Shown here: positions 23,895 through 36,300 of the stretch, piece by piece
How the letters are laid out: every line of letters starts with the position of its first letter
Numbering within the stretch: the stretch's first letter is position 1
NCBI GenBank assembly: GCA_000708835.1
Contig: DF237251.1
Coordinates: 28,967-92,966 of the forward strand
Reading direction: 5' to 3'
Origin: Klebsormidium nitens
Lineage: Eukaryota; Streptophyta; Klebsormidiophyceae; Klebsormidiales; Klebsormidiaceae
DNA: 64,000 nucleotides
Position numbers and translations under genes: made by a program
Notes under the pieces: model-generated
What the model was told of the DNA's origin: nothing
What the model saw: only the letters and a program-made list of their open reading frames with translations
Databases searched by the model: none

Positions 23895-25126
23895 TGGGAA
23901 GAACGCATTGCTGGCGTCCTCCCAACTATTGAGCGTCGAAACGTGCTTTAATCATTCATGAGCCTGGCAAGTAATCTGTATTTTGTAGTATTAAATGGTC
24001 ATTGGAGCCTCAACAAGTCAAGAGACTCGAAGCAATGCGTCACAACTTGAACAATTGTGATAAGGTCGTTGGGAGCCTCATCGACATTCAAACATCTGAT
24101 TTGTCATGATCATCATTTGATAGATCCGAGAGTGTGTAAATGCGCATTTGAATCACTCATAAGAATAGCAATGATTTCCACCGAGCTGCCAAGCTACTTC
24201 CAAACTCAACTGCTGAATACTGGCTTGCAGCTATACTTATCAGTGCCATGGCATAGCACGTGTTTCTTTTTTAGAGATTTAAAAGTATGATTGGAAGTGC
24301 ATGTTTCTAGCTCCTTAAGTTAGAAAGTGGGCTCCCAGACGATTCGCAGCCATGATTGTTCATGCATCTTAGTAAATGGATGTCGATCAAGATATTGCAT
24401 GACGCGTAAAGCTCTCATTCGAGTGCAACACAATTCTCTCGTGCGCGGCATGGCATGGGACTTATGCAGCGAATCCTTCAATCAAAGATCCATGTATAAG
24501 TCACGACTTGTAATGGTTAAGTCGCGGATGCTATAGCTAGGCTGTCGTGTGAAGTTGCGTATGGTGTTATGCAAGGGACGCTGTACAGGAATCTAGTTCT
24601 TCATCTAGCACACCTTTTGGAAGTTTCCCCCAAAATTCTAGCCGTGCGTGATCTAATCCACCAGGAAAGTTTTTCGAGATCGAACTACCAATTTGCCGAA
24701 CAAATCCGAGCTACTGCATGGCCGTGTGCGGAATTGCCAGCTAGCTAGCCAGCGTCGCTAGCGACGATATTTCAGCCCGGGGGGGTGTTGTCTCACTTTC
24801 AACGAATCTGTACAAATCAGTGAAGCACGCTTTCCATAGAGCGTGGTCAAGTTGTCAGAATTATACCTCTCGGTCTAGTTCTGGCCCTTAAAAAGTCTTG
24901 CTAAGTTGCTAGATCACTACCTGTGTGCATCGACATATACAGATGCAACGCGGCACGCAGTCTGTACACTAAGCACTGGAAGAATCACTTCTCCTAACAT
25001 GTACAGGAACAGCAACTAGGATTATGTACAAAGGAAAAGCCTTACCCCACAAGTCGGCCTGAACCAGTATTTACAGGAATTGTTCAATTGAGGCCTGACC
25101 CCCTACTATGTACAGCTTTGGCCATG
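23895..25126. other. Intergenic region, nothing recognised
   Basis: About 1.2 kb between the stop codons of two convergent genes. No supported coding or RNA feature was seen. Confidence 0.5.
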
Positions 25127-27039
25127 TTACCGAAACATCCACTGGCGGTACATCTTTTCCACGATTCCTCCTCCTGACCGGATAGCGTGCCTGAGGCTGT
25201 CCAGCTGCGGCGGCACGCCCCACAGCATCGGCACGTGCACCGTCATCACCAGCCGCTCGTGCAGGCCCGATGGATTGCCCAGCTCCGCATGGACAACCTG
25301 CACCGTTGATCTGGTTCGATTGATTTACAGCACCCCGAAAGGATGTAGGAATGGGCTTTGAAACCTCAGGAGAGTGGTCGCACCTTACGTGAGGAGCGGA
25401 CTGAAATGATTGAAAGGACTGCTTATCAAGAAACGATCGGGGAGGCAGGAACAGGTGCCGGCAAGCAGCACTGGGAAACATTGAGGCTCCACAGCCAGTT
25501 AGGCCTCTATCTGAAGTCCTCTGCTCCTTTGCAACTTGACAAAAGGGTTAAATAGCATTCAAAGCCAATTTGGACTTTGGATTAGATGTGAAGGAGACAT
25601 GCCCTCGGTTGTGCTTGCCTGCCCCCCCTGGTCCACCACGCAGTCCTCCACCACGTCACTCAGCATGGCCACCGAGCGGCAGAAACCAAGCACGGTCAGG
25701 CGCCGCCCTAGGTCCAGCCCCTGCACACACAGTGCCGCGCTGCGTAGTAGTCACAGGTCAATAGAGAAACTCGAAAACAGCTCCATACTACAGCCTGTCT
25801 TGAACCCCCTACAAACCCGACAATATGCACAGGAGCCTTTATCCAATATGCATTTCTTGAACAAGGCTGCTTTGAGGATGACATCATCGCTTTGCAAGGG
25901 CATACGTGGATGTTCAGCTGCCATCTGACAAGAGCGCTTGCCAGAAAGGAAGCCCTTAATTGGCAAAGAACCAGGGAAATACAAGTGGCGGCCAACTTTG
26001 CTAGATTGAGGCTGGACCTCGGATTTCCAATTGTTAGAGCAGGAGGGCGCTCACGTTGGTGGCATGAATGTCGAACGTGGCCCCCAGGCACAGCTGCTGG
26101 TGGGGGTCCATGTACGACTCCTCCCGAAACGGGCGCAGCCGGCCGAGCTGCCCGCTCTGCCGCCGCTGCCACGCTTCTGCCCGCCTCGCTGGCACGCGCT
26201 CCCCCCCTAGCTGAACCACCCCCTGGGAGGTCAGCAGGGTGATGATGGGCTCGCGCACCCAGTCTTCACCTGGAGGAAGATGAACGACAATCTGGAAAAA
26301 GTTGGACAACAGCTGTGACACTGACAAAACACAGCGCACTATTACAAATGACACACGTTGACTGGCCAGCCTGAAACACCGGCAGTTGTGGCCAAGCAGG
26401 TGGCACGGCGAGGTTGCAGACTTAGAATAGTGTATGTTTGACAGGACAGGGTCAGATTTTGGACTTGGCAAACTTGCCAAGCTGCTCAAGCTGCGCACAT
26501 TTGATTGAAATAATCACCGTCAGGTTCTGTGCTGCATTGGTCAGCATCTCAGCATCAGATCGCAGAGATTCTCTCCCCGACTGCATGCAGGCCATCTGCT
26601 CACCTGGTTCAGACTCCTCCCCTCCGCTACCATTCTGCTCCCAGGGATAAGGGCCATAGCCGTCTGAAGCCCCAAAGCTGTGACCCCAGCTCGGTTCCCC
26701 CTCGTTGTGCAACGCCTGCACCTTCTGCTGATCCCTTTTCTTTAAGCCCAGCTGCCGTCTGTGTAATCTGCGATGCAACAAACTCCGGCCCGGCGCCGCT
26801 GTCCAAGCGGTTTTGTCATGGCGCCGACCAATCCAGGACCTTACATGGATCCCAGCTGCCTGCTCCTGAGAGCAATGCGAGCTTGCTTGGCAGGGAAGCA
26901 AGTTTGAAGGGGTTCTGCCAAGCGTGCTTGTCGCCATTCGGGCCTCCTCCCAACGACCTTGCATTCCAATTCGATGGCAGAGCATGCATGACCTTTTTGC
27001 CTTACCTGCAACGGCGCGCGTACGTGCGCGGGCCTCCAC
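25127..27039 (-). CDS. Conserved plant/algal protein of unknown function, probably plastid-targeted
   Basis: Four exons on the minus strand fit in phase: 26604-27039, 26055-26269, 25619-25720 and 25127-25297, about 307 residues if the first Met is used. MATSTLGRTP downstream is an alternative start. The N-terminal third is basic and low in acidic residues, compatible with a transit peptide. The remainder looks strongly conserved: EDWVREPIITLLTSQGVVQL, LCLGATFDIHATN, GLDLGRRLTVLGFCRSVAML and HERLVMTVHVPMLWGVPPQL, ending in a Gly/Trp-containing tail. It resembles plant proteins named 'seed maturation-like' (Arabidopsis At5g14970 family), but this is from memory and not certain. The third intron appears to start with GC (CAG|GCAAGC). 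No catalytic motif is recognised. Confidence 0.6.
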
Positions 27040-28199
27040 TCATGCACTCCGATCGGATCCGTAACTCAAACCCTTTAAACCCTTAGCATGCGAAGTTCGC
27101 CCAATGGCCCGGCCGCGGGCACCTAGCTCGCGCGCGGCGCCAACCGGGCCACACTGTACTCTCGTTCATCTGGTTCATGCACGGTGATCTTTCTTTGCCC
27201 CTGACATCAGCGGCTATATCGGGAACGTGGTGTTCCGACATGGGAGCAATCTTTGATTCACAGCTAATCTACTGGTGACTTGGCGAGGGCAACAGGTCGG
27301 AGGCGACCATGATCCCTGGGCCGGGCCTGGGCCGCGTGGTGACCAATATTCTGGGACGCTGAGTGGAGGTGCGCTTGAGCGCAATAAGCCATCAGAGCCC
27401 GGCAAGTTCTTCCCTGACCATCGTTCCCAAGACTGTCACCAAAACGAAAGTATTTAGATGTTTGAAGGACACATTGACAAACCCGGCAGGAGCCTCATTA
27501 ATACTATGCTAAGTATTGCAGATTTCTTTCCACTCCGAAAACGTTATCCCCTCGCTTGGATTTTTCCATATCTTCCCGAGCCGTTGTGTACTTTCTGGTT
27601 GTGACGATTTTGGTACCTTTGCTCCTACCTCTGCTCCTGAAGACGCGTACAATCGTTCAAGGCGACTTTCTGACTGGGAGAGCTGACGTGGAACCCAGTT
27701 GAGAGTCCGTTGATGGAGTATCGCGGCTATAGTCCTAAAGGAGGCCATGTTGCCATGTTTGTGTGCGTTGCTTCGAAGGCAGAGAGTCCATGGTGACTGT
27801 TCCAACTGCTTCTTTTCAAAGGAATGGAATATGTGGCTTGTTACGAACTTATTATGGGCCGTGACAATTGTATGCTATGATACTCGCGATTCAGTTGCGC
27901 GAATGCTCACTTCGTCTGCATCAGCCCATCACCATGCTGTCCAAAAAAAGCCCAGCATCTATGCGGCTAAGCTTCAAGTGCTCTGCTGTCCTTGTTGCTC
28001 GATTGCAAGCCTTGTGGAAGGCAAACACTGCATCCCCACTGCATCATCTGGTGACCTTATTGCTCATCTTGAAGTCATGAATCACAGTCATAGAAATTGG
28101 CCCTCCTGCTTTCTCGCCAGCAGCCTGAGAGGAAGTCGTTAAAAACCTACCGGTGTCAGAGTTGCACAAGATTAGCAAACACTTACCTTTTTCTTACAG
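27040..28199. other. Intergenic region, no supported gene
   Basis: It contains the presumed promoter of the preceding minus-strand gene. Short ORFs on both strands lack splice-phase or family support. Confidence 0.45.
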
Positions 28200-29065
28200 G
28201 AGCAGTTCATATCAGATTCATATCAGCCCTCAAAGCAGACGTCTTTTAATCCTCCTGCTCTTAAGAAAATCAGCAACTGTACTCTGCAGACTCAGCCAAC
28301 CAGTCACGGGCCTGCACAAGGGGCTGCAGCGGGGGAAGGGAGGGGCGCTGCTGGTGGCAACGACTTTCAGGGTGAGCGAACTGCAGACTTGATCAGCATC
28401 CCAAAATTGCTTAGTGCGTGAACTGGAGGGACTACTAGCAATGCTACTCTGAGTGTCAATTGAAAAACGTAGGGCTTCGAAGCGCAGTGAACATGAAACA
28501 TGCACACATCGCATGAAGTGGCAGACTTAGTCTGCCAAGCAAAAGCCGATGATCTGGTTCACCTCCAGGCCCAACTAGAGAAACTTCAGTCGCGGTTTGA
28601 ACCTCTTCTGTTGTACTACGCTTGGCCAATGGCACGGTAGTCGGTCTGAGCCAAAGCAACGTTGAAGCGCAACGATCGTTTCAGATTGGTTGAGCTAGTA
28701 CACCGTCGATGAAAAAATTGATCTGTTCAACTTTTCCGTCAACTTCAAGTCGTGCAGGTGCAGTTCTCGAATTTGGTACAGCAGCCACAGTCTTTCTTCC
28801 CTTGTCTGACCAGCTGCGGGGTCGAATCAGAAGATCCGACGGCAGCTCGGATTTGGCGGTGCTCGAATTTGTGGACCCGGATGGTAATGTTCTTCTCAAT
28901 TCGAAGGAGGTGAAGCTGTATGGGATCGACGGGGGAGAAGTGACAATTTGCGACGGCCAGCATCTGATCAGCTGGGCTCTGGACTACAAGATCGAGGTGG
29001 AAGGTGGGCAATCGTATTGCACCGTTCCTCCTAGGACATCGTTTGTGAAAGAGGTTCACTTGTGA
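28200..29065 (+). CDS. Unidentified exons; last exon encodes a small beta-rich domain
   Basis: The clearest coding stretch is in-frame to the TGA at 29063-29065. It could be a 118-residue ORF from ATG 28709, or a terminal exon starting near 28759 after CGTGCAG. Its protein contains AVLEFGTAATVFLPLSDQL, AVLEFVDPDGNVLLNSKEV and TSFVKEVHL, with alternating hydrophobic strands. Upstream pieces that look coding are 28200-28371 (Gln/Ser/Gly-rich, acceptor TTCTTACAG, donor GG|GTGAGC) and about 28519-28635, whose LVHLQAQLEKLQSRFEPLLL stretch suggests a short coiled coil. The phases between these pieces were not resolved and I do not recognise the protein. Real gene, partial gene and chance ORF all remain possible. 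Confidence 0.35.
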
Positions 29066-30346
29066 GCGAACATGTCGGGAGGCACTGGTTTGGATCGGGT
29101 TGGGAGTGTTCAAGGGTGCGTGGCAGTGAATCTGTCATCGAAATATTGGGAACTTACGCAGCTGTGATCAAGACATGCTGCAAACTTGGTGTCCTAGCCT
29201 TCTGCATCAAGCGGTTGAGACTTGTCGATCACCATGATCCAAGTCAAACGCTTTCACCAGATTTCAGTGTCAGTTCGAAAAGCATGAGTGGTGGTTCTAT
29301 ACACGTCAATTTAGCATGACAATCATGGATGCAAGGCCGTACTAGTTTGAAAGAGACGTGAGCTCTTAACTACACGTCCATCGATGATCGACCTTGCAGC
29401 TTCGCAGTCGGGCCAGCAAATATACAACCGCCGGGGCGGGGACTCAGGGCATTAGGTATTGACTAGACAGGCATCAACATTTCTACAATCAAATGCCCCG
29501 TTCATGAACCATAAGATTAAGGCTACTTAGGGCGCGCGTCGACCGAAAAGCTTTCCAGATCTTTTATAGCCAATCGGATGGCTTTTCAGATCCACGTGGT
29601 AGCCTAAGGTACATTCGAACATGTGTACCATAGAAGGAATACGGCTTGGAAAGTACCGTACCTCCTACTTGTCGGTACTACAAAGGCAACACTGGAAGCA
29701 AGTAGGTTTTTGCGGACGGTCGACGCGCAACCTTAAGTAGAATAAGCGTATTAGTAAGTAACGGGGGTACGACGTTGTTATCACCATGGCTCTTTCCTTA
29801 GCCCCCGTCCTAGCTCATGCAGCGCGAAACTCTCTAGGGCATGAAAAGACCGCCCTCCTGCGCACCGTAGCCGAGTAGCGGCACACATCTCTGAATGGTG
29901 TACCGCGCTGACGGTGCCTATTCTCTGGTACCAATAATTGCCCTCCCATGCTGCGCGCCGCCCCTAGAAGTCGGCGTATGTGCATAGCAGATTGTCGCCA
30001 AACGGCATCAATGATCAAGGGATCCTCTTGCATGATACCTCGTGAAATACTGAAGTGCCAGCACTCGACTCAACAAGCTCCATAATAGCCGGCCAATGCC
30101 GCGGCGATGCATGTAGAAGTGGCCCCAACAGTCTCAGCCAGGACGTGAAACCATGTTACAAAAGCGTAGCGGCTTCGCTGAATCAACGAAAATCCAACGG
30201 TGTCTCTGACATGAGGCAGGGCAGACTCCTTCATGTCCCCCCGTCCGAGACGCACTGTGGCCCACTTCGTATCCTACTGCCCAATGCCCCGTGGCGGGCA
30301 GTCTGCCTATTGTACAGGGGCTCAATCCCCGCCCTACTCACTAACC
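29066..30346. other. Intergenic region, nothing recognised
   Basis: About 1.3 kb with no supported exon. It contains the 3' side of the SKIP17-like gene. Confidence 0.45.
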
Positions 30347-33300
30347 CTAGTCGTCTCCACCGAACCTTCTGCTGTTCGCCACTGACTGCAGCCGTTCTTG
30401 GGCCGCCCGTAGCAGTAGTTGCGCCCGCTCCAGGGCCTGCCTGCCCCTTGCCTCATTATCATCCTCGTCATCATCGCCGGATGAGTCGTCCTCGTCGTCG
30501 TCATCATCCTCGTCGCTGTCGTCATCCTCGTCCAGGTCATCGTCATCATCGTCGTCGTCATCATCGTTGTCGTCATCATCTTCCGCGTCACTCTCCTCGT
30601 CGGTGCTGCCCACCTCCGAGCCCACGTTCTCATCCGAGTCCTCGCTGGCATCGTCACTCTCGTCGCTCCCGCTATCGCTGCACACGAAGGCGGATAGCGT
30701 GTCACACTTGCTAGGTACAGCAGATTCCTACGTCCTGCACGAGTTCCTTCAAGCTGACTCTAACCAGAATGAAGTTGTGAGGGGAAGACGTCGGTCAATG
30801 TTCACAGCCAGGTATGAAGCAGAGCCACACAGGACGCGGGCCCCTCTTTGAGGTTCATCCGCCACCAAGCAATTTTGCACAAAGCTCCGGGTTGGTCAAC
30901 CCAAACCGGCCTCCAATTGAGCCTTACCACAAAGACCTTACTAGCCAAGCTGCGCCACCAGATTCTGGCTTCTTAGGACGACGAATACTAGTCAAATACG
31001 AAATGTTATGCTCAACGCAAATGCGCCGCAGACGTCACAGCGTCAATAACAACTCAATGCGCAACGGCTGACAAATGCACGGGTTCGTGCAGCGCAACCG
31101 GAATGGCCCTGACCTGACGTCCGGGAAGTCGGCGGTGAGCCAGCAGCCGGGCCGCTGCTGGGGGAGGCGCGCCACCGCATCCGCGACGCGGCCGCTCTTG
31201 TGACGGGCGAACCACTCCCCCGAGGCCAACCCGTCTGCACGCATTGACAGACCATCAGCAGACCGTCACGCGGCAAGAACTGAGTAATCGACCTAGGTTA
31301 TCACAAAGAAGAGACGGAGGCGTCTGGAGCTACGAGAGCTAAGCAAGTCCAATTGCGGATTGAAGAGCGGGCGGAATCCCGAGTGTCGCCAAGTCCCGCA
31401 AATCATGGGGCGAGCGAGAGGGCCGGCGGCGGCTCACTTTTACTGGAGACATCGAGCGAGCGCAGCGACTTGCACTCGTCCGACAGCAGGGCCTGCAGGA
31501 ACGCCTCCACGCAGTCCTGCACGCACACAAATTGTGAGCCGAAGCAACACAGATCCAGGCCAACGACTAACCTCAGATTGACCACGAAATGACTTTTGCA
31601 ATGTCATCCCTTGTTTCGAAACCGTTCCCACGCTCAGTACTCGCATTTCTTGCGGGTAGATTCCATGAAAGCTTCCAGACACAGCGGAAGCCGGCCCGAC
31701 TGCCAAATCGCCAGCTAGCGTTCATAAAGAAAGGACGTGGTCATTTGTACTCCAGAAGCATCGATCCCTTTACCCTGATCTTCTCCAGGGCCCTTTCCTC
31801 GTCAAGTTTCGGTCATGCTTTCCAAGAAGGGCCCGCCAAAGTATGGAAAGCATGGAAAAGGCAAGCCTGGGAAGAGAAGTCCTGACAACGAAGTGCCGAA
31901 TCAGCATGCAAGGCAGGGCCTCAACAAGGGTAGCGTGACTCGTCACCTCTCTCAGCCGCATGCAGTCGCGCAGCAGGAGATGCTCGAGGCGGCAGTCACG
32001 CAGCGCGGCCAGGTCCCTACAACAGTCAGCAGGCAGTACGTAAGCAGCGGAACGCATTCTAAGCAGACAAAGCGGCTTGAGATACACACAACATGTCGCA
32101 AGTCGAGTCTCATTACACAGACGGGGCCAGTGCGCACACGAAGAGCTTTCGCACAAGAGAAGGCTGGCGGGGAGAGCTTGCGAGGGCGGAGCGGCGTACT
32201 TGAGGAACGAGCCGTTGAGGTACTGCGCGCCGCACAGGTCCACGTACTGCAGGGGCAGCTTCTGCGGGCGGGCAGGGAAGGGGGCGTGAGCACACGCGAC
32301 TGAACAAGCGAGGCTCGGACGCCAAACCAGGAACCGAGTCGTTGTGCGGCAATGAACTAAGAAGTGGGAAAGGTTTGAGCGCCGGGAGCATTGAGAGTCC
32401 TCATCGTCCTTGACCCTCCAGCGTCGGTACGACTGAACGTAGAATGCCTGGTACAATTCCAGGTAGTGACTGTATAGAATGTTACAGGGGGAGTGCGAGG
32501 TGGTACCTTGAGGAAGATGGCGACCTTCCTGTCCTGCACGATGCAGCTGCGCAGCGTGAGGGACGCCAGACTGGGGCAGCGCGCAGCCACACGCTCGCAC
32601 AGCGTGCTGCGCAGCGTCGATCGGCGGGCTGCGAGAAGGAGACGACGCAATGTTCACCGAGAGATACTTACGCAGATTCTCATCAAGTTTTGTACGGAGT
32701 GCTGATGGAAAGCTGTACATATGAGGTATGGACTCGTGAGCGACATTCGGCCCTGGACGTCACTTCTAGTCCGGCCTTTCTTTGTCAAAGCAAACGGCAG
32801 AATAACGTCTTATTGATGTCTCCGTACGTCATTTAAGCACACGACAGGTCTTCGGAGGACGGCCATTCGAAGATCGTTGGTCTTCTATTGTGGCCCTTCG
32901 AAACAGGAAGCTGAAACTGGCAGCGACCGACAGCGAGCAGTTGTGTCGGCAGCGTGTGGCCCGCAGGGCGGCTGACCTGGGTCCTGGTCCCAGACGTCGA
33001 AGAGGCTGGTGCGCTTGCGCGGCTGGCAGCAGAAGCGGACGAGCAAGGGGCAGTGCTCCGCCACCGCCTCCAGCATGCACGCGGGGGCCACCTGGCTGCA
33101 CCATAGCGATCCTGTCGTTCGTGAGAAGCCTTGCAATGTGCGACTGATAGGATTCTTACACTTGAAAGCTTACGTTTGGGAATTCGGCCCGAGACGCATC
33201 AGCCAGACCTCAGGCTGACCTCAGGCTGTAAGGAATCTCGACCAGGTTGCACGGAACCTGAGGCCCTCGCGTCGGGCACGTTGCGACCCGACCCGACATT

Positions 33301-36300
33301 TGCCCGAGACCCCGACCGCATTCGGCACCTCCGGCAGCTGCTAAGATTGGGCAGCCTGATTGATAGGGCATTTGCCGGAGCCTGATCGGGCTCGGGCCGA
33401 ATCGGGCGGACCCTGTTCACGCTCCTAGGGTCTATACACACAGAGCGGGTGAACTTTTGGTGAATTCGCCGAGAACCGAAGGTGCTGTTTTGCGAAAGTT
33501 TACTTTGACACTCCGGGGGGTAGCTTCCGCAAGTAAAGGTAGTCCCACGCGACGGTCCAAAAAAATTACCATCGTCACCAGGCTTTTCTTGGGGTAGCAA
33601 TTCGGAACACCGCGGTGAAAAAACTGACGTCAGGCCGTACTTGCCGGCGAATTGAAAAGTTCACCTGAGTTCACCCGCGGTGTTTTCTTGGCGACAAGAG
33701 CACCGCAACCCCTGCAGTACCGTCGCTCAAAACCAAGTTCACCCGCTCTGTGTGTAAAGACCCCTAGTGTAACAACCCGATGAATTTCACGGAGATCTTG
33801 TCAGCAATTCGGGTTCCTCCTGCTAAGAGGCCTTGAACTGGGCAGGGCGAACGAGGAACGATCCAACGAAAGTATAACAAGCTGGAGTATGACAACGACT
33901 GAACCTCAAACTTGCGCGACCATTAGCATCCACGCCCAAGGCATAAACCAAGCCATCGGAGGCGCACATGGGCTTGTCTGTGAACACGTGTGCCCTTCCA
34001 CAGAGGCCGAGCCTGAATAGAAGAAGGTCGTTTTGAAACCGAGCGGTGTGCGAATGTTGCTCACAGGCCAATGACCTCGAGGTCGTGCAGGCGGGGGCAC
34101 GACGCGAGCGCGGCCGTAACGGCACGCCCGTCAAGTTCCACTACGTTGTACAGGTGCAGGGCGTGCAGGTTGGCACTGCACCGCAAGCGCAGGGATAAAG
34201 TGTCAAACTCGACACAACTGCAGCGCAACACATGACGGTGGAGCCGGCAAGGGGGATCAGACCAAATGCGCAAGTGGGGAGAATGATCCTGGGCTTGCTG
34301 TCCACTTCTGACAAAGAACTTCAACAAACGGCAGCTTAATGCAAAGGCACGTGAGTTGTTCGAGTAGACAGATGCACCCGTGTGCTCACCCCGCTGCACT
34401 CTGCGCTGGGCTGAGCACGTGCAAGGAGTGCCTGCCGAGCGGGCAGAGGCGGCCCTTCTCCTTGCCCTGCATCAGCCGCGACAGCGGCAGAGTCTTGTCG
34501 GTGTACTCGGGCACCCACGCCGGCCGCACGAGGGGGCTGCTGCTGCCGGGACTGGCGGAGGTGGCTAGCGAAGAGCGTCGGCGGGCTGTGCGGGACGAGG
34601 GGGAGTGCGCGGCAGGCAAGGGGGGCTTGGGAAGGACCCCCAGCTTGAGAACCCTGCGCACACGAAACACACAGGAGATGAACATCATTGATGAGCACGG
34701 AGATCGATTTCAAGACAAAACCGGTTAGTGCGAGGTTTCTGCCTGATTCCTTTGTCCAATTCAAATAAGGCCCTGGGAGAAGTGGTACAACCACGGAGGC
34801 GCTGGCAAGTTGCCCTCATAGGGTTGTTACACTAAGGAAATCGCGATTGGAAAACGGCCCGAGACCCATCAGCCAGACCTCCGGCTGACCTCAGCCTGTA
34901 AGAAATTTTGATCGGGTTGCCCACAACTCGATGCCCCTCGGGTCGGGCACATTACGACTCGACCCGATATTTGCCCGCGCCCCCGACCAAAAACGGGGCC
35001 TCCGGCAGCTGCCAAATTCGGGCAATGTAAGCAACAGGGCATTTGCCCAAGCCTGATCGGGCTCGGGTCGTCTCGATCGGACCCTGTTCACGCTCGAGTG
35101 TAACAAACCTTTCAAAGTCCTGGTTGACAATACGACAGCTGTTGCAGGACTTCTTTTTGAAAGAGTCGCTCAGGGCAATCACGATCTGTTTCTAAAAGGA
35201 AAGCTTACCGCAGGAAGTGGCCGGCCCTGCGCACAAGTTTGATGACGGTGGCTGATGTCACGTGCAGCCCGCGGGGGACCAGGTCCAACACCTGGAGGAA
35301 GGGAGTCGAGGAATCACCTACTGTTCCGCCAAGTGAAACTTCCACCATTTCTTGCGAAAAGGGTTTTCAGACAATCTGAGGTTCCACCTTTGGCGACCCG
35401 GAAAAAAAAGCTCATTTTCACACTGATTGGAATTTAACATTCAGCAGTGTGGCGCTCTTTCCATGCAATTTAAGTACCCATTTGATTTCCACATTTCACA
35501 TCGACCCCAGAATGTTTATCTTTGGAGTGAGATACCTTGGCAGTGCGGCAAAATCGACCAGAAAGGACGGAAGGAGAAGCTGGGCAGTTGCGAACAACTT
35601 TCCAGCCTGATTAGATGATACTTTGGCGGGCCCTACAACTGCTGCAACCTTAATTGATGAGAAATACCTTTCAGCTTGATAGACATGGCAACAGACCTTG
35701 GTTGACAAACACCCTGATTTGCACCATCTTCTCATGCATGTTCAAGTCTTCAATCACTAATACATGGGCTACGATGACCTCATGGTTGGTGCAAGGTGGA
35801 GTTGAGTGGGTTTGGCTACCTCATAGCAGGCGGGGTCTGCTGCTGTCCTGGCGAAGAAGGTGCAGACAGCCGCAGCATGGGCACGGTCGTGGGCACTCAT
35901 GTGGGAGAAGATCTTGACACTCAGGTCCTGCAACAGAGGCAGCCCAGGGAAGAGTTCGTGGGCGTCATTCCTTTGCCATATGGAATCTGAATCTATTTCC
36001 AATTCATTTATTTCTGGATTCACTGGGCAGTCAGGCTTGAGCAATTGGCAACATGAAGGTACAATTGATGGAAATATGGGGCACGCCACCCATACATGGC
36101 CCAATTAGGGCACATGTACAAAAGTACTAAAACTAAGTTCGTTCTGGGAACACATCAATCTTTATGAGGCTGTTGTCTACACCGGCACACTCAGCACTTG
36201 GGTGGAGTGTGGCCCCCGTCACTCATCGCAATTGTGAGGCCCCTTTGCAAGCCCATGCCGAAGGGGCAGAGAACCTGAATTTCAGTTGTCCCCTTGTTTC

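Noticed and set aside
30055-30714. Plus-strand 219-codon His/Arg/Pro-rich ORF
   Set aside because: It is the opposite-strand reading of the Asp-rich SKIP17-like exon. Low-complexity triplets create long open frames in several phases.
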